From Micavibrio sp. (GTDB lineage Bacteria > Pseudomonadota > Alphaproteobacteria > Micavibrionales > Micavibrionaceae): a stretch of DNA of 35,386 nucleotides. The position numbers and the translations under genes were made by a program. Shown here piece after piece: positions 16,701-24,306 of the stretch. Where the stretch lies: contig PANS01000028.1 of the NCBI GenBank assembly GCA_002708415.1, positions 1 through 35,386 on the forward strand, in the 5' to 3' direction. The notes below the pieces were generated by a model. That model made no database searches. It saw nothing but the letters and a program-made list of their open reading frames with translations, and was not told the DNA's origin. Numbering within the stretch: the stretch's first letter is position 1; every line of letters begins with the position of its first letter.

Positions 16701-16809
16701 CGTTACAGTTTCTAACCCTAGCGGTGGAACAGGATCAGATCCATATCAGTATGACATTGGAGGATACACTCTTTATATTGATAATAACATTGCAATTGAT
16801 GCGGCGTAA
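13723..16809 (+). CDS. Large FecR-domain / FG-GAP repeat protein, probable type I secretion substrate
   Basis: 1028 acidic residues without a Sec signal peptide. In order: an N-terminal region (1-92, ELPEGSAFADMEMSREGQDLILQ); TAAG at 94-97; a FecR-like domain at about 100-260 (LGTPIYQGDIVETSADGGVNILFVDETSMALSEGARF, IDTPVGSIGIRGT); a Glu/Gln/Met-rich probable coiled coil at 293-385; and a cadherin-like segment at about 390-490. Then come six FG-GAP repeats with calcium loops DxNxDGxxD near 518, 562, 613, 666, 729 and 794, an Asp-rich propeller type. The C-terminal region from about 870 (TITVTDETFRSIDAGTGMDTL, ISGIERLQY) resembles ends of large T1SS adhesins. A TolC/ABC/HlyD exporter operon converges on it. 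Likely a surface or released calcium-binding protein or adhesin. No enzymatic domain was seen. Start supported by AAAGGGGAAATC. Confidence 0.82.
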   Translation: MVQGNSTLSENQTFNAMDNSSIELPEGSAFADMEMSREGQDLILQSNNGQDFVIENYFSADPAPTLENADGSVLTPELVEAFVQSPEHLAQIETAAGTEPVGAIEELHGEATVTRTDGSSEPVTLGTPIYQGDIVETSADGGVNILFVDETSMALSEGARFAVKDYSFDAETESGTTDFSVLRGVFVFTSGLIGRDDPDDVTIDTPVGSIGIRGTIIAGNINPEGESTISVVEGAIVIKNGAGERTLSEQFETITINGFNSEIQDIGVLEPAAVTNAYGSASYVIPSLFSNINDAAKEKAAAEEQAQEEILEAETLEETKEEIIEEPVEELMPEMMQEPVNQSLEFKLMQEQNPIEMKRMQRLKMRIAEQQQEKERIDDLQNPDVIANAQTPKFTIVNRLTENEQDGGIVARLITNKSGTQFTFANGTDTSTDDNFQIIGNNVVLTTTGYSVLTGLVSASGASGFDTSTLWGNYAIRATGPDGQTVMRAFNPVIEDVGINLNGSGQGQYEDGLINVGDTNNDGNDDFALINGTSVETVNNLLGSVLSTTSTYNYTSIAAIGDLNNDGFIDLVTGNESLSAGSVINGSLGGGFTENALSAYGGGYGSSVSGAGDFDGDGQLDYIVGAPGTNGGNGRVYLHYAGGSNDIQIEGTSGEGLGQFVAGVGDTNGDGLSDILIGGNNQSQAYLIYGTTSPGVLNGITTSTLGGSGTTIDVSGTGQMILTGGNAGDFNGDGYSDMIISTTNGTDVKNFVVFGGNTLLSTIDMAYLENPDNAFKINDVSGFDTNYTVRSVGDVNGDGFDDVEVGSVATGFYIVNGGLQGNVAYVADGAPNDLNLSSGNVWASNDGQAMVNGRNFYDNNFNNLSILGNSQNNTITVTDETFRSIDAGTGMDTLRYGTAAGSLDFTNINYEQISGIERLQYSQDGATIQLTVENIFNLLKTSDTGELKIELDDLGGVTSGNLIISDGIGGDDYTGSNPEDDIATMLTASSLSGVTVSNPSGGTGSDPYQYDIGGYTLYIDNNIAIDAA

Positions 16810-19080
16810 TCACTTACTCTTTGCGATAAAAACACCGTCCCAGTCATCTGTGGGCGGTTTTTTTGTGAATTCCATGATACGTTTTTTGTAGAGTTTGTAA
16901 TATGCGTCCATATTCGTACCAAAAACTTTTTTAGCAGCCACTTGAGCTTCTTTTACATCCTGGGCCGCACATCCAAAATCTGCTGCGCGATAAGCCGCCA
17001 ACATTCCATTATGTGTTGCCTTCCATTTCTTAAATTCTTTTGATTGAGCAACCTCATCATCGCCAATCAAAGTAAAAATACGAACAGGGATTTCTTTACC
17101 AACAACTTTAATCAGATCGATTTCAATGAAAGCTAAATCACTTGCTTGATTTTTTGTTTCTTCTCCAACTAAAATTTCAACGCCATAGGCTTTCGTTTGC
17201 CCTTCTAAACGTGACGCTAAATTCACACTATCACCAAGCGCAGAGTAAGCAAATCGTTGCTGAGAGCCCATATTGCCTACAGAACATTCACCCGTGTTGA
17301 TACCAATTCCTGCGCTTAAAACTTTAGCTTCTTGCCCTTTTTCTTTTGCTTTTAATGCAAGAGCTTCATTCACAGGAACAAGCGCTTTATTCATTTTTAA
17401 CGCCGTTAAACAAGCATTACGCGCATGATTTTTATCATCAAGAGGCGCATTCCAAAACGCCATCATCGCATCACCCATATATTTATCGATGGTTCCTTTA
17501 TTTTCCATCACCAAATCTGACATTGGTGTAAGAAAATCATTCATCAATTGTGTTAATTCTTCTGGATCCAGACTTTCAGAAATTTTTGTAAAGCTTCTGA
17601 TATCTGTAAACATAACAGAGAGCTCTTTCGTCTCCCCCCCGAGTTTTAAACTATCAGGATTTTTTGTCAGTTCATCCATATAATCTGGAGAGATATAATA
17701 CCCAAACGCGCCGCGAATTTGGCTCTTTTCCGATTCAGACCGCACATAAGCCAATAATGAAGAGAGTATAAATAATGAAAATAAAACGGCACTAGGATAG
17801 ACAGGATCAAGCAATAAACCCATATCAGAAAAAGCAATCCACGATCCAGCAAACATCGTTCCCGCTAAAGCAACCGTAATCAAACCGATCCAAAACAGAT
17901 TAAAAAACAAAGATAATATAATAATTGAAAGACCTGCCAAGGCAATCAAAGCCCCTTCTTTATCAATTATTTTATCGGGTCTTGTTAAGAATTTACCTTG
18001 AAGAATTTGCTCTGCAATATTCACATGTACTTCAACCCCTGGCGCAAATAAATTGAGCGGCGTTGAACGAATATCTTTTAAACCCTCTGCGCTCGTTCCG
18101 ATAAAAACAATTTTATTATCTATTTTTTTACGCAGTGTTTCTTTTATTTTTTTATCCAATATTTTATAAGCAGAAACATAATCATCTTTTGTTATGTCGC
18201 GATAATAAACCCACATTTTCATATGCTCATCAACTGGAATAGAATATTGATCGAGCTTCACAAGATATTTTGTATCAACGCTCGTATTCTTTTTATTTGA
18301 ACGAATAATATAACGCGCCTTGGGATCAACAAAAACACGAAGTGCTTCTAAAGCTAACAATGGGTAATAAGAGACCTTTTGTGTTGCACTCCCCTCTTTT
18401 GGATATTTATAAAAACTATGAACGCGGCGGATAATGCCATCACTTTCTGGGCTAACCATAAAATGTCCGTTACCTGCAGCAAGCTTTGACAAAATGGGAA
18501 GATTTGTTGCCACGCCTTCAGGTGCACTCACATTGCGTTCAAATTCTTTACGATCCCTAACAAGAACAGTAGGCGAAGAAACAAGGTGCGGCGTTCTACG
18601 TGTTTCTTCTTTACGGGCACGAGAAAAGCCCGTCACAACATTACCAGAATCTTTAATAGCTTGAGAAAAAATAAAATCATTATCAGGAAAACTTTTTAAA
18701 GCATCTTTGATAATTTTTGTTTCTTCAACAACAGGTAGATTCTTTGCAATATGGCGCGGCGACGTTCTATCCGTTTCCGCAAACACCATATCAAAAGCAA
18801 TCGCTTTTGCGCCCAAGTCAGTCAAATTACTAACGAGGTCAGCGACAATGTTACGGGACCATGGCCACTGACCAATTTCTTTAAGAGAGTCTTCATCCAG
18901 ATCAACAATGATTACTTGATTTGTTTTTTCACGCGGTTTTAAACGATTATATTGATCAAAAACGATATTTTGAACCTTCTTACGCGCCCCTGTTTCAGAG
19001 AAGCTATAAAGCGTTGCACAAATAAGAAAGATAAAGAGTAAACCTAAATGCACCCATTTATTGATTATAATATTCTTCAT
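16810..19080 (-). CDS. CHASE2-domain class III adenylate cyclase
   Basis: The track starts at GTG 19089; ATG 19080 (MKNIIINKWVHLG) is more likely, giving 756 residues. In track numbering: membrane segment about 12-30, periplasmic CHASE2 sensor about 40-370 (VIIVDLDEDSLKEIGQWPWSRN, FDMVFAE, DIRSTPLNLFAPGVEVHVNIAEQIL), three membrane segments about 377-448, and a cyclase domain about 488-675. Metal Asp496 (FTDIRSFT) and Asp540 (YMGDAMMAFW), transition-state Asn623 and Arg627 (VNLASRLEG), and base-selecting Lys536 with Ser616 point to an active enzyme of the bacterial adenylate type. CHASE2 cyclases are often encoded near FecR-domain proteins. It is the last gene of the tolC-ABC-hlyD operon, 24 bases after hlyD, and its 3' end contains a bidirectional terminator. 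Confidence 0.92.
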   Translation of the reverse strand: MKNIIINKWVHLGLLFIFLICATLYSFSETGARKKVQNIVFDQYNRLKPREKTNQVIIVDLDEDSLKEIGQWPWSRNIVADLVSNLTDLGAKAIAFDMVFAETDRTSPRHIAKNLPVVEETKIIKDALKSFPDNDFIFSQAIKDSGNVVTGFSRARKEETRRTPHLVSSPTVLVRDRKEFERNVSAPEGVATNLPILSKLAAGNGHFMVSPESDGIIRRVHSFYKYPKEGSATQKVSYYPLLALEALRVFVDPKARYIIRSNKKNTSVDTKYLVKLDQYSIPVDEHMKMWVYYRDITKDDYVSAYKILDKKIKETLRKKIDNKIVFIGTSAEGLKDIRSTPLNLFAPGVEVHVNIAEQILQGKFLTRPDKIIDKEGALIALAGLSIIILSLFFNLFWIGLITVALAGTMFAGSWIAFSDMGLLLDPVYPSAVLFSLFILSSLLAYVRSESEKSQIRGAFGYYISPDYMDELTKNPDSLKLGGETKELSVMFTDIRSFTKISESLDPEELTQLMNDFLTPMSDLVMENKGTIDKYMGDAMMAFWNAPLDDKNHARNACLTALKMNKALVPVNEALALKAKEKGQEAKVLSAGIGINTGECSVGNMGSQQRFAYSALGDSVNLASRLEGQTKAYGVEILVGEETKNQASDLAFIEIDLIKVVGKEIPVRIFTLIGDDEVAQSKEFKKWKATHNGMLAAYRAADFGCAAQDVKEAQVAAKKVFGTNMDAYYKLYKKRIMEFTKKPPTDDWDGVFIAKSK
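16834..16864. terminator. Bidirectional terminator inside the end of the cyclase gene
   Basis: Plus strand ACCGTCCCA-GTCATCTG-TGGGCGGT with one bulged base, followed by seven T. It ends the FecR/FG-GAP transcript 25-55 bases after its stop. On the minus strand the same stem is followed by GTTTTTATC, so it can also stop the T1SS/cyclase operon. It encodes part of the last cyclase residues (PPTDDWDGVFIA). Confidence 0.7.
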
Positions 19081-19104
19081 AGATAACACTTTGTTTTCTT
19101 AAGC

Positions 19105-20415
19105 TTATCGCTCTGTTAACGCTTTATCTTTTGCGCGAAGTACAGGCTTTAACAGATAATCCATGACTGTTCTTTTTCCTGTAATAACTTCAACATCCGC
19201 AATCATGCCTGTTGTAATCGGTAGAGGATTTTCTTCTGTACCTAAATAATTCTTTTCTGCACGCAGCTCTATTTCAAAGAAAACATCATCTTTTCCATCA
19301 GAGACGCTATTGGCACCAATACGGATAAGCTCTCCTTTGAGCGATCCATAACGCTGCGAATCATAAGCAGAAATTTTTATATTTGCCGCTTGCCCGACTT
19401 TAACAAAAGCAATTTCATGCGGCGCAACACGAGCAACTATTTTTAAATCACCACCAAGGGGCACAACTTCAACAAGTTGCATAGCAGGTTCAATAATTCC
19501 GCCCTTTGTCTTAATTGTAATTTTGTTGATCACGCCATCAACAGGAGAGCGAACTTCTGTTCTAAAAACACGATCTTCAATTGTGCTCATGCTTTCAGAA
19601 ATCTGAGAGAGTTGCGTTTCAACATCATTCAATTCACCAAGCGCCTGAGATTTAAATTTATCTTCCTGGTCTTGGCGTTCTTTCTTTGCCGCCGATAAGT
19701 CGGCATTTAAACCACTGCGCTTTTGAACAGCCTCACTAATTTGACCAGAGATATCACTCAGTTCACGATTAAGGCGTATCTCATCAATTTTAGGAACAGC
19801 TTTCTTACGCACCATTTCTTTTGTAATCGCCAACTCTTCATTCAGTAATTTTCTGCTTTGGCTTAAACGGTTAATTTTTGCACCAACCTCAGATAGACCA
19901 GCACTCGCGCTGCTAATACGGCTATCTAAAATAGATTTAGCATTATCCAATTCTTGCTGACGTGATCGATACAACGCCTCTTCATTACGCGCAATATTGG
20001 GTGATTTTTCAACAATCTCTGCATCAATCTCCAAAGGCTTCGCATTCGCTTCCGCCATCAAACGATTTTTCTTTGCTTTTAATGCCAAAAATTGAGCTTC
20101 AGCGCCACGACCTTCCGAAGCAAACATCAAATCTTTAATACGCAAGATAACTTGATCTTTAACAACTTTATCACCTTCACGTACGAGTAATTCATCAAGG
20201 ATTCCACCTTCAAGGCTTTGCACGATTTGAATTTCTTTAGAAGGCACAACTTGCCCTGACCCTCGCGTAATTTCTTCCACTTCAGAAACAGATGCCCAAA
20301 TCACCATCGTCACCACCATAGAAACAACAGCGATAAGCATAAGATTAGAACTCAACGATGGCTTCATTCTCGCCGCCGCGTCTAACTCTGTCATAAATTC
20401 CTTATCATCGGCCAT
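19105..20415 (-). CDS. Type I secretion periplasmic adaptor (HlyD/LapC family)
   Basis: 436 residues. It links the inner-membrane ABC exporter to the outer-membrane TolC-like channel. Short cytoplasmic N-terminus, one membrane segment at about 24-43 (LMLIAVVSMVVTMVIWASV), and a first biotinyl-lipoyl half (GSGQVVPSKEIQIVQSLEGGILDELLVREGDKVVKDQVI). A long helical hairpin follows at about 95-285, and then the second lipoyl half and beta barrel (FRTEVRSPVDGVINKITIKTKGGIIEPAMQLVEVVP, VGQAANIKISAYDSQRYGSLKGELIRIGANS). The C-terminal MIADVEVITGKRTVMDYLLKPV is typical of HlyD/LapC adaptors. The start is supported by AAAGGATAGTAACG. It lies 5 bases after the exporter gene and 24 before the cyclase. 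Confidence 0.95.
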   Translation of the reverse strand: MADDKEFMTELDAAARMKPSLSSNLMLIAVVSMVVTMVIWASVSEVEEITRGSGQVVPSKEIQIVQSLEGGILDELLVREGDKVVKDQVILRIKDLMFASEGRGAEAQFLALKAKKNRLMAEANAKPLEIDAEIVEKSPNIARNEEALYRSRQQELDNAKSILDSRISSASAGLSEVGAKINRLSQSRKLLNEELAITKEMVRKKAVPKIDEIRLNRELSDISGQISEAVQKRSGLNADLSAAKKERQDQEDKFKSQALGELNDVETQLSQISESMSTIEDRVFRTEVRSPVDGVINKITIKTKGGIIEPAMQLVEVVPLGGDLKIVARVAPHEIAFVKVGQAANIKISAYDSQRYGSLKGELIRIGANSVSDGKDDVFFEIELRAEKNYLGTEENPLPITTGMIADVEVITGKRTVMDYLLKPVLRAKDKALTER

Positions 20416-20420
20416 CGTTA

Positions 20421-22556
20421 CTATCCTTTGGGAACCTTAATATTTCCGCTCGCAATTGCTTCCATTACTTCATCACGTGGACCGCTCATAATAACATGCC
20501 CCTGATCCATTAAAATAAGGTGATCAACCAATGTTAAAAGATGATGGCGATGCGTAATAAGAATAAGTGTCTTATCTCTACTTTGCTCTTCAATCGTTTT
20601 AACAAAAGCCGCTTCAGCTTGCGCATCCATAGCATTTGTTGGTTCATCACAAATAAAGATATTCGGCTCTAATAGCATTGCACGAGCAAGCGCTATACAT
20701 TGACGCTGCCCGCCGCTTAAACCTTCGCCACGTTCCCCAACTGGTGCATCATACCCCATCGGATGATTAGATATAAATTCATGTACGCCCGCTGCTTTAG
20801 CAACACGAAGAATATCCTCTTCGCTGGCATGCGGTAAACTAGCTGTAATGTTATCGCGCACAGTGCCATTAAATAAAACAATATCCTGAGCAATATAAGC
20901 AATGTTGCGGCGCAAATCCGCAGGATCAATTTGCCTATAATCCGTATCATCAAAATGAATAGAGCCATGCGAGGGTTGGTAAAGACCTAAAGCCAGACGC
21001 GCAATTGTACTTTTTCCTGAACCAATACGACCAATAATTCCAACACGCTGACCCTCTTTAATTGAAAAACCAACATTATCTAAAACCTTACGATCTGTAT
21101 TTGGGTAAGAAAAACTAACTTTCTTAAAATCAATTTTTCCGTTTAATATTGGACGATGTAAAAACTTATTATGCTCAGGCCTTTCCGTTGGTTTAGACAT
21201 AATATCATTAAGCGTTTTATACGCCGTGCGCGCCGAATGATAACGGCTCATTAAATTAGCTATCTGACCAATCGGTTGAATAGCACGCCCCGCTAAAAGC
21301 ACGACTGCGATAAGAGCGCCAACGCTCATTACCTGATCAGCAATAAGATACATTCCGATCAACACAGCAAAAGTTGTGGCCGTTTGTTGAACAAACGTGG
21401 CCAGATTAACACCCAACGCAGATACAAAACGGCTTTCCTGTGAACAGGCTGCATTTTCTGCAATATATTGCCCATAGCGAGAACGTAAGCGTCCATCAGC
21501 ACCAATTGCTTTAATCGTTTCTAAACCATGAATACTTTCAATTAAAAGGCCGTGTTTTGCCTCTGCAGATCGCACCGATTTACGCACGGTACGGCGCAGT
21601 GGAAATTGCAAAACAACGCCAATAGCAAAAACAACAACGATAAGAAAAAAGAGTAAGAATGCTATCGGACCCCCTAGTATCCAAATTACAAACAAGTATA
21701 AAAATGTAAACGGAAGATCGACTAACGTTGTCATTGATGCTGAGGTTATAAAATCACGTACCGAGTCGAAATCACGAAGCATATTTGCAAAAGCGCCACT
21801 TGATTGTGGACGATCCGATAATTTAATATTGAGAAGTTGATCATAAATTTTACGGCCACTTAAAACATCAATCCGGCGCCCAGATAGATCAATAAAATAT
21901 CCGCGCAATGTACGCATAATAAAATCAAAGAAAAATAATGTAAGAGCGCCAATACCAAGAACCCAGCCTGTCTCAATCGCATTATTCGGCAAAACGCGAT
22001 TATAAACATTCATAATAAATATTGGGCTTGTCAGGCCAAACAGGTTAATCAAAATCGCAGCCATAAAGGCTCTGGCATAAATCCCTTTGCCTTGAAAAAA
22101 CGGCCCCCAAAACCAATGTTTATCAGCAGATGTTTCTTCCTCATGATTATCTTGCGATGCTTCTAAAACTGGATGAACATAAATAGCATAACCTGAATAT
22201 TTCTTCTTAAAATCCGACAGCTTTACCGAACGTTCAGATTTTGTTTCCGGCGACCATATTACCGCGCTCTTTTCCCTTGAATGAATTCGCAATAAAACAC
22301 ATGCCTGTCGATCTTTCATAATCAACACCGCTGGCAGAACGGGCTGTATAATCTTTGTAATATTATCACGTTTTACAGTTTTTGCCTTTAAGCCTGTCTT
22401 TTCTGCGGCTTCACAAAAAAGTTCTGGCGACATATTATTTTCATCATAGGCCAGACCAGCTGTTAAAGCTTGCTTGGATTTTGACTGACCGTAATGAGCT
22501 GTGAGAAATGAAAGGCATTCAAGCAAAGGATCAACGGAAGAAGATTCAATAGTCAC
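20421..22556 (-). CDS. Type I secretion ABC exporter, LapB-like, with inactive C39-like domain
   Basis: 711 residues from a GTG start at 22556 with AAAGG about 10 bases upstream. Residues about 1-130 form a C39-like domain (DPLLECLSFLTAHYGQSKSKQALTAGL, PAVLIMKDRQACVLLRI) lacking the usual catalytic Cys/His context. Such domains bind unfolded substrate and do not cleave it. Six membrane segments follow at about 165-450 (SPIFIMNVYNRVLPNNAIETGWVLGIG, TTLVDLPFTFLYLFVIW). The nucleotide-binding domain from about 480 has Walker A GRIGSGKST, signature LSGGQRQCIALARA, Walker B IFICDEPTNAMD and switch LITHR, all intact. The LapB/RTX-exporter type implies a large substrate with a C-terminal secretion signal, presumably the convergent 1028-residue protein. 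The gap to tolC is 35 bases. Confidence 0.95.
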   Translation of the reverse strand: MTIESSSVDPLLECLSFLTAHYGQSKSKQALTAGLAYDENNMSPELFCEAAEKTGLKAKTVKRDNITKIIQPVLPAVLIMKDRQACVLLRIHSREKSAVIWSPETKSERSVKLSDFKKKYSGYAIYVHPVLEASQDNHEEETSADKHWFWGPFFQGKGIYARAFMAAILINLFGLTSPIFIMNVYNRVLPNNAIETGWVLGIGALTLFFFDFIMRTLRGYFIDLSGRRIDVLSGRKIYDQLLNIKLSDRPQSSGAFANMLRDFDSVRDFITSASMTTLVDLPFTFLYLFVIWILGGPIAFLLFFLIVVVFAIGVVLQFPLRRTVRKSVRSAEAKHGLLIESIHGLETIKAIGADGRLRSRYGQYIAENAACSQESRFVSALGVNLATFVQQTATTFAVLIGMYLIADQVMSVGALIAVVLLAGRAIQPIGQIANLMSRYHSARTAYKTLNDIMSKPTERPEHNKFLHRPILNGKIDFKKVSFSYPNTDRKVLDNVGFSIKEGQRVGIIGRIGSGKSTIARLALGLYQPSHGSIHFDDTDYRQIDPADLRRNIAYIAQDIVLFNGTVRDNITASLPHASEEDILRVAKAAGVHEFISNHPMGYDAPVGERGEGLSGGQRQCIALARAMLLEPNIFICDEPTNAMDAQAEAAFVKTIEEQSRDKTLILITHRHHLLTLVDHLILMDQGHVIMSGPRDEVMEAIASGNIKVPKG

Positions 22557-22591
22557 TTGAGGTAGCCTTTGTTTATTTGGTTCAATTATAT

Positions 22592-24079
22592 TTATTTACT
22601 CACGCCAGTATAAATACGTTCTTCAATCACAGATTGACTAAGCGATGTAGGTTGTTGAGATACAACAGGAAGCGTTTCTAATTCTGGCATAATTGCTGGC
22701 GTTTGACGAATAACATGCCCCCGGGGCTTTTCTTGCAAAGAGGCTGCCTTTGTCATTACAGGGGCAGTAGCCATAACGGGGGCCTGTGCCAAATACTGAT
22801 TTAATTTTCCCATAGATGCCAAAACAGCATACTCCGCAAGCTTATAACGGTAATCTGCGTTCAAACGTTCAATATCAACATTAAACAATTGATTCTCAGT
22901 TTGCATAAGTTGTAATAAACGAACGCGCCCACCTTCAAATTGTGTTTCATAGGCACTTAAAAGTTCTTCTGCGACAGTCTTACGTTCATCAATAATCTTC
23001 ATTTGCTTTTGTGCCGTTTGCATTTCTACATACGCCCTACGAATATCACCTTGAATTTGCAGAAGTGTTTCTTGCTTACGTGCAAGGAGTTCAGATTTTT
23101 CTGCAAGCGCACGATCCCTACGCGCAAACTGCGCACCTCCCGTGTTAAACAGCCAGTTCATTTTCAATAGAGCGCGGCCATCTTCGATTTCACCACCGAT
23201 TTCTTCTTTTTGATCTTTCTTATAAAGGGAAAGCTCTCCATCAACCGATGGAAAAAGTAGCCCACGTTCTGCTTTAGAATCAAATTCGCTTGCTTGCATA
23301 TTGCGATCAAGGGACATTAACAGCGGATGCTCCGTTTGTGAGGCAGGCAAAGCCTCTTTAGAATTTTTAGGAACTAAGTGACCGATTGCCAAAGGCTCTT
23401 GAAGGCTAGATCTCGGCGCATTACCGACAACCTGCACATAATTTGCCAAAGCTGTTTCAACTTGGCCTTCATAATCAATAATGCTTGTTTCTAATGTTAA
23501 AAGAATATTACGCGCTTGCGCCGTTTCAGATTCATCAGCCGCACCTTCATCCACCATCATTTGAATACGATCTAAATAACTTTGAATCGTTTCATTATAA
23601 GAGTTAATTTTAGATAAAAGGCGTTGTGAGTGAAAAAGCCCCCAATATGCTTGAACAGCTTGATAGGCCAAAGATTCACGCGCATCTGCAATATTATACT
23701 CTTCTGATTGAATTCTTGCATCTGCAGCCTTCACACGATTACTCGTTTCAAAACCATCAAAAATAGGCTGTGTAATTGATGCACTTACCTCGCCTAAACC
23801 TGAATAAGCCGCTCCGCGACTGATTGTTAACCCACGACTAGTACTATTATCACCATAGATACGTCCAGCGCTCGCACTCGCGTTGATTTCAGGAAAGTAA
23901 CCTGAACGTTGCTCTCTTTTTGTTTCATTCGCCACTTCACGCGCAGCTGACGCCACATCAATAGAAGGATGTGATGACAAAGCAAGCGCCACAGATTCTT
24001 GTAACGTTTCGGCAAAAACAGGCATTGAAAAACCACCTAACACGAGTGAACAACAAGAGAGTAAAAGAGCTTTTTTCAT
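22592..24079 (-). CDS. TolC-family outer-membrane channel of the type I secretion system
   Basis: 495 residues from ATG 24079 (MKKALLLSCCSLVLGGFSMPVFA); the track adds three residues from ATG 24088. A Sec signal peptide ends around VFA-ET. Then LQESVALALSSHPSIDVASAAREVANETKREQRSGYFPEINASASAG, the usual opening of TolC-like proteins. Two repeats of strand/long-helix architecture follow, with YSGLGEVSASITQPIFDGFETSNRV and LLKMNWLFNTGGAQFARRDRA as equivalent strand-turn regions. After the second bundle comes an unusual Pro/Thr-rich tail of about 60 residues (APVMATAPVMTKAASLQEKPRG) of unknown role. It is the first gene of the exporter operon. No clear ribosome binding site was seen for either start. 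Confidence 0.92.
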   Translation of the reverse strand: MKKALLLSCCSLVLGGFSMPVFAETLQESVALALSSHPSIDVASAAREVANETKREQRSGYFPEINASASAGRIYGDNSTSRGLTISRGAAYSGLGEVSASITQPIFDGFETSNRVKAADARIQSEEYNIADARESLAYQAVQAYWGLFHSQRLLSKINSYNETIQSYLDRIQMMVDEGAADESETAQARNILLTLETSIIDYEGQVETALANYVQVVGNAPRSSLQEPLAIGHLVPKNSKEALPASQTEHPLLMSLDRNMQASEFDSKAERGLLFPSVDGELSLYKKDQKEEIGGEIEDGRALLKMNWLFNTGGAQFARRDRALAEKSELLARKQETLLQIQGDIRRAYVEMQTAQKQMKIIDERKTVAEELLSAYETQFEGGRVRLLQLMQTENQLFNVDIERLNADYRYKLAEYAVLASMGKLNQYLAQAPVMATAPVMTKAASLQEKPRGHVIRQTPAIMPELETLPVVSQQPTSLSQSVIEERIYTGVSK

Positions 24080-24306
24080 GATGACCATTTAACAAATAAA
24101 ATAAAAATCCCGTGAACACAGGATGAGGAAGAAATTACGTATATAAATTTAAAGGGTTTCGGCCATTTAAGCAAGCCTTCTACGCATTAAGCACCTTGAA
24201 ACATCACTATTCTGTAAAGTGGATTTATTTTTCAGTTTTTCTTCACAAAAACGCAAGAATAAGGCAATGTCTTTTCTCTTCCATTTAGACAAAAAGGATA
24301 AGAAAC

